Notes: generated from the sequence alone by a model not told the origin. 64,000 bases of DNA from Schinkia azotoformans LMG 9581 (GCF_000307855.1 NZ_AJLR01000149.1:1-64000), one strand, 5' to 3'. Positions 48,753 through 57,797 are shown, counted from the stretch's first letter. Translations and numbers: made by a program.

Positions 48753-49274
48753 ATGATTAACAAATGGTTAAGAGAAAGTAATATATCCGCTGGTATTTTA
48801 ACAATTATTCGTTTATATTGGGGCTACGCTTTCTTTACAGCAGGTCTTGGCAAATTAACTGGAGGCTTTGATGCAAGTGGTTTCTTAAAAGGAGCAATTG
48901 CGAATCCGGTTGCAACTCACGGTGAAGTCGTTTATGGTTGGTATAATTCATTCTTAGAAGGTGTAGCATTACCCAACATTGGATTATTTAACGTTCTAGT
49001 TCCTTGGGGCGAAACATTAGTTGGTTTAGGTCTTATGCTTGGATGCTTAACAACTGCCGCTGCCTTCTTCGGAATGTTGATGAACTTCTCATTCCTATTA
49101 GCTGGAACAGTTTCTCACAACCCTACTGATATTTTAATGGGCGTAATCATCGCCGCAGCTGGCTATAATGCTGGTAAATTTGGTTTAGACCGCTTTGTAT
49201 TACCTTTCTTACGCAAAATGTTTAACAAAGAAGGTCACAAAGCAGAAAAACATACAGCCCCTCATTCAGCTTAA
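48753..49274 (+). CDS. DoxX-family membrane protein
   Basis: This 173-residue protein has four hydrophobic helices in a DoxX arrangement: IIRLYWGYAFFTAGLGKLTG at the N-terminus, NIGLFNVLVPWGETLVGLGL, a third AAAFFGMLMNFSFLLAGT and a fourth near ILMGVIIAAAGYNAG. The C-terminus is basic and soluble. DoxX proteins are poorly characterised and have been linked to quinone, thiosulfate or redox balance. AAAGGAAG precedes the ATG. A palindrome matching Rex and Fnr sites upstream suggests redox or oxygen control. It ends in a strong terminator shared with the converging speB. Confidence 0.88.
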   Translation: MINKWLRESNISAGILTIIRLYWGYAFFTAGLGKLTGGFDASGFLKGAIANPVATHGEVVYGWYNSFLEGVALPNIGLFNVLVPWGETLVGLGLMLGCLTTAAAFFGMLMNFSFLLAGTVSHNPTDILMGVIIAAAGYNAGKFGLDRFVLPFLRKMFNKEGHKAEKHTAPHSA

Positions 49275-49280
49275 TAATGA

Positions 49281-49322
49281 AAAAAGCAAACCATTTTAGG
49301 ACTCGATGGTTTGCTTTTTTTG
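49281..49322. terminator. Bidirectional terminator between doxX and speB
   Basis: AAGCAAACCAT pairs with ATGGTTTGCTT across ten bases, with T-runs on both strands. It should serve doxX strongly and speB more weakly. Confidence 0.9.
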
Positions 49323-49389
49323 TACTGATAAGAAAGAATAACTTTTGTCGGATATCAGTATAAGAAAGTCGTGTCCTTCTAATTTTGGA

Positions 49390-50268
49390 TTATTTTTTTT
49401 GAACCCAGCCTAAAATCATTTCGCGTAACAGCTTACTTGCTGTATTTGCAGTTTGCTCTGACGGGTCATAGATTGGCGCAACTTCCACTAAGTCAGCACC
49501 GACAACTTTTATGTCAGACTTAGCAATTTCGTGAATGGAGGCGAGAAGTTCACGGGACGTGATTCCGCCGGCGTCAACTGTTCCTGTACCAGGTGCATGT
49601 GCTGGGTCTAGTACATCAATATCAATTGTGACATAAACCGGGCGTCCTGCTAGTTTTGGCAAAATTTCTTTGAGTGGCTCTAGCACCTCAAATTTTGCAA
49701 TATACATTCCTACTTCTTTTGCCCATTGGAATTCTTCCTTCATACCAGAACGAATACCGAAAGAGAAAACGTTTTGCGGTCCGATTAGTTCAGCTGCCTT
49801 ACGGATTGGCGTTGAATGGGAAAGCGGCTCCCCTTCATAATTTTCACGAAGATCCGTATGAGCATCCATATGAATGATCGCAAGGTCCGGATACTTTTTG
49901 TACATTGCTCTAATAACCGGCCAAGTAACTAAGTGCTCGCCACCCATTCCAAGCGGGAATTTGTCTGCTGCTAAAATTTGGCCAACAAAATCTTCAATCA
50001 TATCAAGGCTCCGTTGAGCATTTCCAAAAGGAAGCGGAATATCACCAGCATCATAATATTTCACTTCTTCAAGCTCGCGGTCCAAATACGCGCTATATTC
50101 CTCCAACCCAACGGAAACCTCACGAATACGTGCCGGGCCGAAGCGAGAACCTGGGCGAAAGCTTACGGTCCAATCCATTGGCATGCCATATAATACGGCT
50201 TCACTCTCTTCAAAGTTCTGGTGACTTTTTATAAAAACATTACCTTGATAGGCTTCATCAAATCTCAT
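49390..50268 (-). CDS. speB: Agmatinase
   Basis: This 292-residue ureohydrolase cleaves agmatine into putrescine and urea. The binuclear manganese ligands are in GGEHLVTWP, HMDAHTDLRE and TIDIDVLDPAHAPGTGT. GAGGAGGA precedes the ATG. It follows speE on the same strand after about 85 bases, the B. subtilis order, and together they make spermidine from agmatine. A family B repeat separates them and may be transcribed within the operon. Confidence 0.96.
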   Translation of the reverse strand: MRFDEAYQGNVFIKSHQNFEESEAVLYGMPMDWTVSFRPGSRFGPARIREVSVGLEEYSAYLDRELEEVKYYDAGDIPLPFGNAQRSLDMIEDFVGQILAADKFPLGMGGEHLVTWPVIRAMYKKYPDLAIIHMDAHTDLRENYEGEPLSHSTPIRKAAELIGPQNVFSFGIRSGMKEEFQWAKEVGMYIAKFEVLEPLKEILPKLAGRPVYVTIDIDVLDPAHAPGTGTVDAGGITSRELLASIHEIAKSDIKVVGADLVEVAPIYDPSEQTANTASKLLREMILGWVQKK

Positions 50269-50288
50269 CTAATTTTTCCTCCTCAAAT

Positions 50289-50352
50289 TGTGGGACAGAG
50301 GGTCGGGTTCCGCGTCCCTGGGACACAGGGCCAGGAACTGTGTCCCAGTTCC
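50289..50352. repeat. Family B GC-rich intergenic repeat
   Basis: GGGACAGAGGGTCGGGTTCC is followed by TGGGACACAG paired perfectly with CTGTGTCCCA across nine bases. It begins about three bases after the speE stop. Confidence 0.75.
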
Positions 50353-50354
50353 GT

Positions 50355-51182
50355 TCATTTTGTTAAATCTTCTACAAAGCGCGGCAGCACAAATGCCGCT
50401 TTATGAAGTTCTTTTGTATAGTATTTTGTTTCAATATCATGGAAACGACTTTCTTCCACCGCTAACGGGTCGTGCTTTTTCGAACCGACCGTAAACGTCC
50501 ATAGCCCGCTTGGATAGGTTGGGACATTGGCTATATAAAGCTTTACGATCGGAAAAATTTCTTTGACATCGCGTTGCACGTCACGGATTAAATCGGCTTT
50601 GAACCACGGGTTGTCAGTTTGGGCAACAAAGATGCCATCCTCTTTCAATGCTTTTGCAATACCTGCATAAAAGCCTTTTGTAAAAAGATTAACCGCAGGT
50701 CCAACCGGTTCCGTTGAATCGACCATAATGACGTCATACACATTTTCTGCCTTGGCAATATGCATGAAACCATCGCCAACAATGACTTCCACACGAGGAT
50801 TTTCAAGCTCACCGGCGATCTCCGGAAGAAACTTCTTCGAGTACTCAATCACTTTGCCGTCAATTTCAACCAACGTCGCCTTCTTCACACTCGGGTGTTT
50901 TAAAACCTCACGAATAACACCGCCATCGCCCCCACCAACTACTAACACGTTTTCCGGATTCGGGTGCGTAAATAACGGAACATGGGCAACCATTTCATGG
51001 TAGACAAACTCGTCCTTCTTCGTCGTCATAACCATTCCATCTAAAATCAACATATTGCCAAATTCCTCTGTTTCCACCATATCTAATTTTTGAAATTCAG
51101 TTTGTTCTGTATGTAAAGTCTGTTTAATTTTTGCCGTAATTCCAAAGCTTTCGGTCTGTTTTTCAGTAAACCACAATTCCAT
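50355..51182 (-). CDS. speE: Spermidine synthase
   Basis: This 275-residue aminopropyltransferase makes spermidine from putrescine and decarboxylated SAM. Motifs include [20 protein letters not shown] near residue 50, [18 protein letters not shown] and the catalytic [22 protein letters not shown] precedes the ATG. It is transcribed away from pbpG, as in B. subtilis. It is upstream of speB on the same strand. Confidence 0.96.
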   Translation of the reverse strand: MELWFTEKQTESFGITAKIKQTLHTEQTEFQKLDMVETEEFGNMLILDGMVMTTKKDEFVYHEMVAHVPLFTHPNPENVLVVGGGDGGVIREVLKHPSVKKATLVEIDGKVIEYSKKFLPEIAGELENPRVEVIVGDGFMHIAKAENVYDVIMVDSTEPVGPAVNLFTKGFYAGIAKALKEDGIFVAQTDNPWFKADLIRDVQRDVKEIFPIVKLYIANVPTYPSGLWTFTVGSKKHDPLAVEESRFHDIETKYYTKELHKAAFVLPRFVEDLTK

Positions 51183-51409
51183 CGTTTCTTCATTCCTTTC
51201 TTAAAAAGTTCAATAATGCCTAACATAATCTACCTTTTAATGTTCCCTATGTCCTCGGTAAAAATCATGAAGATCTGGAAAAATCCGAAAGTCCAAGATA
51301 AAAGTATAGATTATTACTGCAAAAATGCAAGAAATTTTTTCTAACCGTTCCTTGTTATGTTTATTTTCTATAAAAACCTCCAATACTAGTTAATAAAATC
51401 TCGTAGAAA

Positions 51410-51473
51410 TTGGGACAGAGGGTCGGGATCTGTGGCCCGAATTGGGACACAGATCCCGACCCCATGGCTCTCC
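51410..51473. repeat. Family B GC-rich repeat, best palindromic copy
   Basis: GGGTCGGGATCTGTG and CACAGATCCCGACCC are perfect 15-base arms around a 13-base loop, flanked by GGGACAGA and CCATGGCTC. It is just upstream of the pbpG ribosome site, in its leader. Confidence 0.8.
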
Positions 51474-51493
51474 ACAAAAAAGGGGGGATTTTA

Positions 51494-53572
51494 TTGGAGC
51501 TTATTACTCAGGAAAACCTTGATAAAACGCGAAGATGGCTGCGTGCTATTTTAGTAATTGGAATGATCCTATTAATCTTATTTATTATTTTCATTGCCGG
51601 CTTAATAACTTATGGGAAGGCGAAGGGGCCGCCGCCTCTGGCAGTCCCGCAAACGACGATTTTTTACGCGCAGGATGGGAAAACGATTATTGGCGAAAGC
51701 ATTCATAACGGAGAGAACCGTTATTGGATGCCTTTGAGTGAAATTTCGCAAGAGGTTATTGAGGCGACGATTTCGATTGAGGATCGGAAGTTTTATAATC
51801 ATTATGGTTTCGATGTGAAGCGGATTGTCGGGGCGATCATTGCCGATATTAAAGCGATGGCCAAAGTTCAAGGAGCAAGCACGATTTCACAGCAGTATGC
51901 CCGTAACCTATTCTTAGAGCATGATAAAACGTGGAAGCGGAAATTTGATGAGGCTCTTTATACGGTTCGGCTTGAAACGAACTATAATAAGGATGAAATT
52001 TTGGAGGGCTACTTAAATACGATTTACTATGGACACGGTGCCTATGGAATTGAAGCGGCCGCTAACTATTATTTTAACAAACATGCAAAAGACCTAACAT
52101 TAGAGGAGGCCGCGATGCTGGCGGGGATTCCGAAAGCACCAAGCTATTATTCACCTTTTAATGATGAACAAAAAGCAAAAACTAGACAAAAAATAGTTTT
52201 ACAGTCGATGGAAAATAACAATTTGATCACAGAAGCCGAGGTAAACAAAGCGTTCGAAACACCACTACAATTCAATACGGATCATGACATTACCCATAAG
52301 CAAATAGCTCCCTACTTCCAAGATGCTGTTAAGCTTGCTTTAAAGGATGTCGTAAAGCTAGATGAGCGGACAATAGAATTAGGCGGCCTCCGCATCTATA
52401 CAACATTGGACCCGACGGCGCAAGAAATCGCTGAAACCAATATTGCCAATATCATCAATCCGAAGTCGGAAATTCAAGTTGCCCTGATGTCGATGGAGCC
52501 GAAGACCGGAAAAGTGCGGGCATTGGTTGGCGGTCGTGACTATATAAAAAGTCCTTTTAATAGGGTAACTCAGGCTGAACGGATGCCAGGTTCGACGTTT
52601 AAGCCGTTTCTTTTTTACGCAGCCTTAGAAAATGGCTTTACACCTTCGACGAAAATGCGTAGCGAACCGATGAATTTTCCGTATGACGAGGGCCGGGCCG
52701 TTTACCGCCCTGACAATTATAATAATTACTATGCCAATGATTTTATAACGATGGCCCAAGCTCTAGCCTTATCTGACAATATTTACGCTGTGAAGACCCA
52801 TATGTTTTTAGGCGTCAATAAGCTCGTAGAAACGGCTAAGCAGCTCGGCATTACAAGTGACCTAACCGCGGTCCCTTCCCTAGCACTTGGTACATCCTCT
52901 GTCAAAATGATGGATATGGTGAAAGCTTACGGGATGATTGCTAACGGCGGAATTTCAGTCACACCTATTTTTATCGAAAAGGTCGTCAACCATAAAGGCG
53001 AAGTCATTTATCGGAGCAAACGGGAAAAAGAACAAGTTTTGGATCCGGCCCTTGCTTTTGTCACAGCCCATTTAATGACCGGAATGTTTGATAAAAAATT
53101 AAATTCCTATACATCCGTGACTGGTCAATCAATCGCCAATGGGCTGACGCGTCTATATGCCGGCAAATCTGGTACAACAAAAACAGATAGCTGGATGATC
53201 GGCTTTACCCCACAGCTCGTAACTGGGGTTTGGATTGGCTATGACCGGGATGAAACAATCGATATTGTTGCTGAACGAGCCTACGCAAAAAGAATTTGGG
53301 CGAAATATATGGAGGAAGCTTTGCAGGATAAACCATTTGTAGGGTTTAAACCACCAAAAGGTGTCGTTCCCGCTTATGTCGACCCGGCGAACGGCTTATT
53401 AGCTACAAGTGATTGCAAAAATGCTCGCTTAACCTACTTCGTTGAAGGCACAGAGCCGACAGAGTATTGTTCAGTGCACTTACCGAATGGTGAAGAAAAA
53501 CACGAAGAAAAAGAAGGTTTAGAAGAACAGCCGGACAAAGGCTGGTTTGAGAGGATATTTAAGTGGTGGTAG
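51494..53572 (+). CDS. pbpG: Class A penicillin-binding protein PbpG (PBP2d)
   Basis: This 692-residue bifunctional peptidoglycan synthase has one N-terminal transmembrane helix (17-40), a GT51 glycosyltransferase domain with catalytic Glu96 in SIEDRKFYNHYG and the ASTISQQYARN motif, and a transpeptidase domain with serine 367 in GSTFKPF, SDN in ALSDNIYA and KSGTT. In B. subtilis PbpG is sigma-F-dependent and works with PbpF in forespore germ-cell-wall synthesis. The start is TTG with AAGGGGGG six bases upstream; the longer frame translates the family B repeat. It is divergent from speE as in B. subtilis. Confidence 0.94.
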   Translation: MELITQENLDKTRRWLRAILVIGMILLILFIIFIAGLITYGKAKGPPPLAVPQTTIFYAQDGKTIIGESIHNGENRYWMPLSEISQEVIEATISIEDRKFYNHYGFDVKRIVGAIIADIKAMAKVQGASTISQQYARNLFLEHDKTWKRKFDEALYTVRLETNYNKDEILEGYLNTIYYGHGAYGIEAAANYYFNKHAKDLTLEEAAMLAGIPKAPSYYSPFNDEQKAKTRQKIVLQSMENNNLITEAEVNKAFETPLQFNTDHDITHKQIAPYFQDAVKLALKDVVKLDERTIELGGLRIYTTLDPTAQEIAETNIANIINPKSEIQVALMSMEPKTGKVRALVGGRDYIKSPFNRVTQAERMPGSTFKPFLFYAALENGFTPSTKMRSEPMNFPYDEGRAVYRPDNYNNYYANDFITMAQALALSDNIYAVKTHMFLGVNKLVETAKQLGITSDLTAVPSLALGTSSVKMMDMVKAYGMIANGGISVTPIFIEKVVNHKGEVIYRSKREKEQVLDPALAFVTAHLMTGMFDKKLNSYTSVTGQSIANGLTRLYAGKSGTTKTDSWMIGFTPQLVTGVWIGYDRDETIDIVAERAYAKRIWAKYMEEALQDKPFVGFKPPKGVVPAYVDPANGLLATSDCKNARLTYFVEGTEPTEYCSVHLPNGEEKHEEKEGLEEQPDKGWFERIFKWW

Positions 53573-53575
53573 AGA

Positions 53576-53721
53576 GAAAAGCGGAAGCACCCGTTTAGCA
53601 ACGTATAAACTGGAGCACATCGACTGAGATAAAGGAAACACGGCGAACTTTGTGAGCCGATGTTGACTTATCGTAGGGAGGTGGGTGAAGTTTACTAGTT
53701 GCTGGGTGCTGGAGCTGGACA
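53576..53721 (+). repeat. Family A repeat, full form
   Basis: Runs from GAAAAGCGGAAGCACCC to GCTGGAGCTGGACA. GCACCC-GTTT-AGCAAC pairs with GTTGCT-GGGTGC. An inner CATCG pairs with CGATG. It begins three bases after the pbpG stop in the gene's orientation. Confidence 0.9.
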
Positions 53722-53729
53722 GAAAAGAA

Positions 53730-53775
53730 AAGAAACCAAGGTTCCCCAAAAATGGGCGCCTTGGTTTCTTTCTGT
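53730..53775 (+). terminator. Terminator after pbpG and the family A repeat
   Basis: AAGAAACCAAGG pairs perfectly with CCTTGGTTTCTT across seventeen bases and is followed by TCTGTCC. Because it lies beyond the repeat, the repeat should be part of the pbpG mRNA. Confidence 0.75.
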
Positions 53776-53949
53776 CCTAGTCTATGTGTGAAATTAGACT
53801 AATTATTAGTTTACTTTCTTTTAGGAAAAACCTCAAGATGTTCACAGAATGTTCAGAAATAGTCCAAAAATTCCGGTAACTTTATTGTAATTTTTTGAAA
53901 TAATAATTAATAATTTTGAGGTTAGGAGACTTTGATTGCCCCTTAACAG
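53776..53949. other. Intergenic region between convergent pbpG and ywhD
   Basis: After the pbpG terminator about 170 bases of AT-rich sequence remain up to the ywhD stop. I see no gene and no clear terminator for ywhD. Confidence 0.4.
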
Positions 53950-54462
53950 TTATTTTTCAGGCAGCAAGGCGTTTTTTAACTCTTCTGCGGAATTGTCCCA
54001 CATTTCTTGATTAAAGTTTTTCAAAAATTCTCCTAAAACCAGTCTGGATTGCTCATCCATATTATTCACAATGACCCTTCCCTTTAGTGAACGATCCATG
54101 TTGTTCACGTGCTCCGGCATTGATTTATAGCCGCGTCTTGCCTCACTATCAATGAAGAGCTCACAAGCCCCAAGGCCATGATAGTATGGCCCTTCCTGCT
54201 TACGGTGAACGGTCACCCAAACAACCCAATAGGTTTTGCCGTTTGGAACCTCGTCCCGGTTCGTCAGCATCTTTATTCCTTTTTCAATCTTGCTTCTTGC
54301 ATGCAAGGCCCCCATATCGATAAAGGCTTCCCGTGTTTCAGTATCAATCATAACGGGCGAAACATTATTCAGGCTAATAGCCCCTACTCCATAGCCGCCA
54401 TGCCCATCTGTGGAATCATTCTTTATAATATTAAAACCAGTACCTTGGCTTTTATTATTCAT
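53950..54462 (-). CDS. ywhD: YwhD family protein
   Basis: This 170-residue conserved cytoplasmic protein belongs to the YwhD family, restricted mainly to Bacillaceae; function unknown. Conserved stretches are GTGFNIIKNDSTDGHGGYGVGAISLNNVSPV, DMGALHARSKIEKGIKML and YWVVWVTVHRKQEGPYYHGLGACEL. Length agrees with B. subtilis YwhD. AAGGGGTG is nine bases before the ATG. It is divergent from ywhB with about 200 bases between, where a palindrome ATATTAT/ATAATAT lies at 54517-54537. Confidence 0.9.
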   Translation of the reverse strand: MNNKSQGTGFNIIKNDSTDGHGGYGVGAISLNNVSPVMIDTETREAFIDMGALHARSKIEKGIKMLTNRDEVPNGKTYWVVWVTVHRKQEGPYYHGLGACELFIDSEARRGYKSMPEHVNNMDRSLKGRVIVNNMDEQSRLVLGEFLKNFNQEMWDNSAEELKNALLPEK

Positions 54463-54516
54463 TTATGAAAGCACCCCTTATCTTTTAGAAAATAACAAAC
54501 TAACTTTTTGGTTAAA

Positions 54517-54537
54517 ATATTATCATTAACATAATAT
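54517..54537. promoter_or_regulatory. AT-rich palindrome between ywhD and ywhB
   Basis: ATATTAT and ATAATAT flank CATTAAC, about 60 bases upstream of ywhD. It resembles metal-regulator boxes loosely but does not match the 7-1-7 Fur/PerR/Zur pattern. Confidence 0.25.
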
Positions 54538-54661
54538 CCCTATTTTAGCATCCTAACACAGAAACTTCACCTTTGGCGACTTGTTGAAAAATGAAGGATT
54601 TTTTTGTTTTTATAACGAATCTTAAAAGAGAATCTACAACTAGGATAAAGGAGAGAATATT

Positions 54662-54844
54662 ATGCCATATGTAACAGTTAAAATGTTAGAAGGACGTACT
54701 GACACGCAAAAGAAGGCCTTAGCAGAAAAAATAACAGCAGCCGTTGTTGAAACAACAGGAGCACCTGCTGACCGAGTTCACGTTATGATCGAGGACATGC
54801 CAAAAACAAACCTAAGTGTTGGCGGAAAAATGGCTAACGAATAA
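54662..54844 (+). CDS. ywhB: 4-oxalocrotonate tautomerase family protein (YwhB)
   Basis: This 60-residue tautomerase-fold protein forms small oligomers. After removal of Met the catalytic N-terminal proline is in MPYVTVKMLEGRTDTQKKAL; the equivalent of the active-site arginine region is in GAPADRVHVMIEDMP. It matches B. subtilis YwhB in length and location next to ywhD. The B. subtilis enzyme acts on 2-hydroxymuconate-like substrates in vitro, but its physiological role is unknown. AAGGAGAG precedes the ATG. Confidence 0.93.
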   Translation: MPYVTVKMLEGRTDTQKKALAEKITAAVVETTGAPADRVHVMIEDMPKTNLSVGGKMANE

Positions 54845-54970
54845 AAAACATTATCCAGTTTAGACAAAGTAACCAAATCATTACAGTATTAACAATCACA
54901 GAAAGCACATATTAGAGTATGGAAAGCAATAAAATTGCTTCTCAATCTCTATAAAGGAAGTGGCTTCAAA

Positions 54971-55264
54971 TTGAATAATTGGTTATCTGCGCTCTTCAGG
55001 ACAAAGAGAGGACTAAATATTTTAAATATGTTTGGTAATAGAAGAAACAATAGAGGGATAATTTGGGCTTCCTTGTTAGGGCTGGGGGTTAGTACAGCCG
55101 TTTATGGTTTACGAAATACTCGAAACACTAATATCCTACAACCTATTCAGAATGTAATGAATAGGGTTCAATCACGTACAGCAGGACCGATGCCAAATAT
55201 GGCTGACTTAACGGAATTTTCAGAGGAATTAATTCCTCAGCAAAATATTAACAAAAATAAATAA
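54971..55264 (+). CDS. Small membrane-associated protein, DUF3918-like
   Basis: This is a predicted protein of about 97 residues. The middle segment NRRNNRGIIWASLLGLGVSTAVYGLR resembles the YrzQ/DUF3918 small proteins, with one hydrophobic helix after a basic asparagine-rich stretch. The rest is polar. The start is uncertain: TTG at 54971 has AAAGGAAG about ten bases upstream, and an ATG at M-F-G-N-R has GAGAGGA 14 bases upstream. Function unknown; it converges with the phosphatase gene. Confidence 0.55.
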   Translation: MNNWLSALFRTKRGLNILNMFGNRRNNRGIIWASLLGLGVSTAVYGLRNTRNTNILQPIQNVMNRVQSRTAGPMPNMADLTEFSEELIPQQNINKNK

Positions 55265-55277
55265 ATCTCATTAATAA

Positions 55278-55310
55278 AATAACGCCCGCATAATAGTGGG
55301 CGTTATTTTA
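55278..55310. terminator. Bidirectional terminator between converging genes
   Basis: AATAACGCCC pairs with GGGCGTTATT across ten bases, followed by TTATATATTTTTG. The right arm overlaps the stop codon of the phosphatase gene on the other strand. Confidence 0.8.
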
Positions 55311-55836
55311 TATATTTTTGAAAATTTATCGAAAATAATTTACAAAAGCTAAAAGCTTTATTAACCATAACACTGGTAATGCTACCAATTAATGCACTAC
55401 TAATAATATCAGTTAGATAATGATGACCTACCCAAATACGGGAGAAACCAGTTAACAAAGATAAAATCCACATAATGGATCCAAGAAGACGTTCTTGAAG
55501 GAAAATAGAAGTAGATATAGCAAATACCAAAAGGGTATGTTTACTCGGAAATGAGGAATCCACTTTTGAAGGAATGAGAATGCCTACACGATGTTTTATA
55601 AATGGACGTGGTCTATAATAAAACAATTTAATTACTTTGTTAATTAACAAAGTAATTCCTGAAGAAATCCCTGCACAATACACTGCTTTTTTATCAGAAG
55701 TCTTTCTAAACCACATAAAAATCATAACAAATGCAAATACATAACGAACTTTTTTCGATAAAAATATCATTAGAAAATCGATAGGAGTACAACGACCAGA
55801 AAGTTGATTAATTGATTTAAACAATTTGTAGTCCAT
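55303..55836 (-). CDS. PAP2-family undecaprenyl-diphosphatase, BcrC-like
   Basis: This 177-residue membrane enzyme has the three PAP2 motifs: KLFYYRPRPF, SFPSKHT and SRIWVGHHYLTDI, with catalytic histidines in the last two, and about five helices. The sequence follows the BcrC (YwoA) pattern LLTGFSRIWVGHHY, so it probably recycles undecaprenyl pyrophosphate and could contribute to bacitracin tolerance. It has PSKH where BcrC has PSDH, a change beside the catalytic histidine. GGAGAG precedes the ATG. B. subtilis bcrC is at another locus, so this may be an additional copy. Confidence 0.85.
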   Translation of the reverse strand: MDYKLFKSINQLSGRCTPIDFLMIFLSKKVRYVFAFVMIFMWFRKTSDKKAVYCAGISSGITLLINKVIKLFYYRPRPFIKHRVGILIPSKVDSSFPSKHTLLVFAISTSIFLQERLLGSIMWILSLLTGFSRIWVGHHYLTDIISSALIGSITSVMVNKAFSFCKLFSINFQKYIK

Positions 55837-55957
55837 ATAATACTCTCCTTATTTTGTAGATAAGTATTAAATTACCCACCTTAACAAGATATATGTAAAA
55901 ATCCGGAAACAGACTGTTTTTTTAAATCAAATATTACCGTTGATGTTGTTGGAAGCG

Positions 55958-55993
55958 AACAATGGCTAGGTCTATACTGACCTAGCCATTGTT
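55958..55993 (-). other. Perfect 15-bp inverted repeat enclosing the ywgA stop codon
   Basis: AACAATGGCTAGGTC and GACCTAGCCATTGTT pair perfectly around a six-base loop; the TAG stop codon straddles the loop. No T-run follows on the reverse strand. The 5' arm codes for the last residues of YwgA. Confidence 0.7.
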
Positions 55994-56493
55994 ATTGTTT
56001 GTTCACGCAGACTGTCGATATATTGATAGGCCTGCTCGACTTCTTCGTCTGTGTAGCGTTGTTTCGCTTTTAAGGTGAATACTTTTTCTTTTACTTGATC
56101 TTTCGGAAGGTCATCAAAGTAAAGTACAGTTGAGACGAGCTCTAGGAAGCGGGAACTCTGTTCATTCATATTTTTCACACATGATTCTAGGTGTGGCATG
56201 TCTACTTCGAAGTGGCTTAAGAACTGCTCGCCTTCTTCAGATAATGTATAGCGATATTGGACGTAGCCGCCCTTTTTTTCTTTTTGCTCGCTTAAAAAGC
56301 CGTTGTTTTCAAGCTCTTCGACCCGTAATGTCAATTCCTCTGAATAGGGGCCGAAAAAGTGAAAGTTATATTTTTCATGAAAAGGAAATTGGAGTTTTTT
56401 TGCGATGTAAACCATCTTTTGGAGTTTTTTTCTACCAACGATTTCCCCCGCATATGAAAATACCTTCATTAATTTCGCATGATCCTGTAACAT
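55972..56493 (-). CDS. ywgA: YwgA family protein
   Basis: This 173-residue conserved cytoplasmic protein probably has an N-terminal winged-helix-like part (MLQDHAKLMKVFSYAGEIVGRKKLQKMVYIAKKLQFPF), an EELTLRVEELENNGFL segment and a C-terminal helical part. Some YwgA-like proteins resemble Panacea or antitoxin-type folds, but no role is established. AGGAGAGGG precedes the ATG. It starts eleven bases after the ywfO stop on the same strand, so the two are one operon. The stop codon lies inside a perfect hairpin. Confidence 0.88.
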   Translation of the reverse strand: MLQDHAKLMKVFSYAGEIVGRKKLQKMVYIAKKLQFPFHEKYNFHFFGPYSEELTLRVEELENNGFLSEQKEKKGGYVQYRYTLSEEGEQFLSHFEVDMPHLESCVKNMNEQSSRFLELVSTVLYFDDLPKDQVKEKVFTLKAKQRYTDEEVEQAYQYIDSLREQTITMARSV

Positions 56494-56504
56494 CAGGCCC
56501 TCTC

Positions 56505-57797
56505 CTATCCTTGCAATATTTCTTTTATTCTTTTCTTTACGTCACCCTCAGGAAGATTGTCGACAAAATCCACGGGATAATAAAGTTTGTGGTCTGTTCG
56601 TTTTTTGCCGGAAATCGATTCAACGATCTCTGATTCACGCGAAAGTTCACGCAGCTCACCGTTCGGCATTAATAAATAGATGGGGATTCGCTCCCCTTCT
56701 TCTCCCGGCCGGTAAAAATCGTATGGTAAATCTGAAGAAGAATCAACCTCTAAATAATAATTCGTATCGATTCCAACCTCATTAAAAAGCTTCATTAATT
56801 CCATCAACTTCATGTAGCCGGAGTTTGGATTAAACTCTATATACTTAAAAAGATTACGATTCATAAAACGGGTGCATAGATCCTTTAATATCGCGTCATT
56901 TTCATGCATCCAATTTTGGAAAAAGAACAGCATGACCGACTCATCCAATGCCAAGTAATCTTTCAGACTTACATTCCCATTAAATAGTGAATAAAAATGC
57001 GTCGGTTCCATTGAGAATCTATAGCCTTCCTGGTACAATTTTTTGGCACGATGAAGAATTTTCGTTAAAATAACCTCCGCACTCCGCGTCACAGGATGAA
57101 AATAGACCTGCCAATACATTTGGTAGCGGCTCATAATATAGTCTTCGACAGCATGCATCCCGCTCTTTTTAATGACGACCTGGTCCTCAGTCGGACGCAT
57201 CACACGCAGAATTCGCTCCATATCGAAATGGCCGTAGCTTACCCCTGTGTAAAAAGCATCACGCTGCAAATAATCCATACGGTCGGCATCAATTTGGCTT
57301 GAAATCAGGCTGACAACAAGCTTGTTTTCATATGTTTTGGCAATCACCTCTGCAACCTTTTTCGGAAAATCATCGCTGACTCTTTTTAATACTTTATTGA
57401 TCTCCGTGTCACCAGTAATAATTGCTCTTGTCCATTTTTCATGATCCAGCTGAAACACTTTTTCGAACGAATGTGAAAATGGACCGTGTCCAACATCATG
57501 CAATAAGCCGGCAGATAGACATAACAGCCGTTCGGAATTATCCCAATGCTCGCGCCCTTGGAAAATATCAATGATTCTCCTTATAATTTCATAGACACCA
57601 AGTGAATGGTTGAAGCGGCTATGCTCAGCCCCATGAAACGTAAAAAACGTCGTCCCAAGCTGGCGCACTCTCCGCAGGCGTTGAAATTCGGCTGTACCGA
57701 TTAAATCCCATATTAATTTATCCCGAACATGCACATAGCGATGGACCGGGTCTTTAAATACCTTTTCTTCATGTAACTGTTCATTTACGTAAGCCAT
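56505..57797 (-). CDS. ywfO: HD-domain phosphohydrolase YwfO
   Basis: This 430-residue cytoplasmic protein has an HD metal-dependent phosphohydrolase domain (HGAEHSRFNHSLGVYEI near 52 and LLHDVGHGPFSHSFE near 97), like SAMHD1 and bacterial dNTP triphosphohydrolases. B. subtilis YwfO is of the same length and position. The likely reaction is hydrolysis of dNTPs or another nucleotide; the family member in Enterococcus is an allosteric dNTPase. AAAGGAG precedes the ATG at 57797; an 11-codon extension includes this ribosome site. Confidence 0.9.
   Translation of the reverse strand: MAYVNEQLHEEKVFKDPVHRYVHVRDKLIWDLIGTAEFQRLRRVRQLGTTFFTFHGAEHSRFNHSLGVYEIIRRIIDIFQGREHWDNSERLLCLSAGLLHDVGHGPFSHSFEKVFQLDHEKWTRAIITGDTEINKVLKRVSDDFPKKVAEVIAKTYENKLVVSLISSQIDADRMDYLQRDAFYTGVSYGHFDMERILRVMRPTEDQVVIKKSGMHAVEDYIMSRYQMYWQVYFHPVTRSAEVILTKILHRAKKLYQEGYRFSMEPTHFYSLFNGNVSLKDYLALDESVMLFFFQNWMHENDAILKDLCTRFMNRNLFKYIEFNPNSGYMKLMELMKLFNEVGIDTNYYLEVDSSSDLPYDFYRPGEEGERIPIYLLMPNGELRELSRESEIVESISGKKRTDHKLYYPVDFVDNLPEGDVKKRIKEILQG

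Noticed and set aside
51410-51493. 28-residue N-terminal extension of pbpG
   Set aside because: Encoded by the palindromic repeat; the TTG at 51494 has an excellent ribosome site.
54517-54537. Fur/PerR/Zur box between ywhD and ywhB
   Set aside because: The palindrome has 7-base arms with a 7-base spacer, not the 7-1-7 arrangement required.
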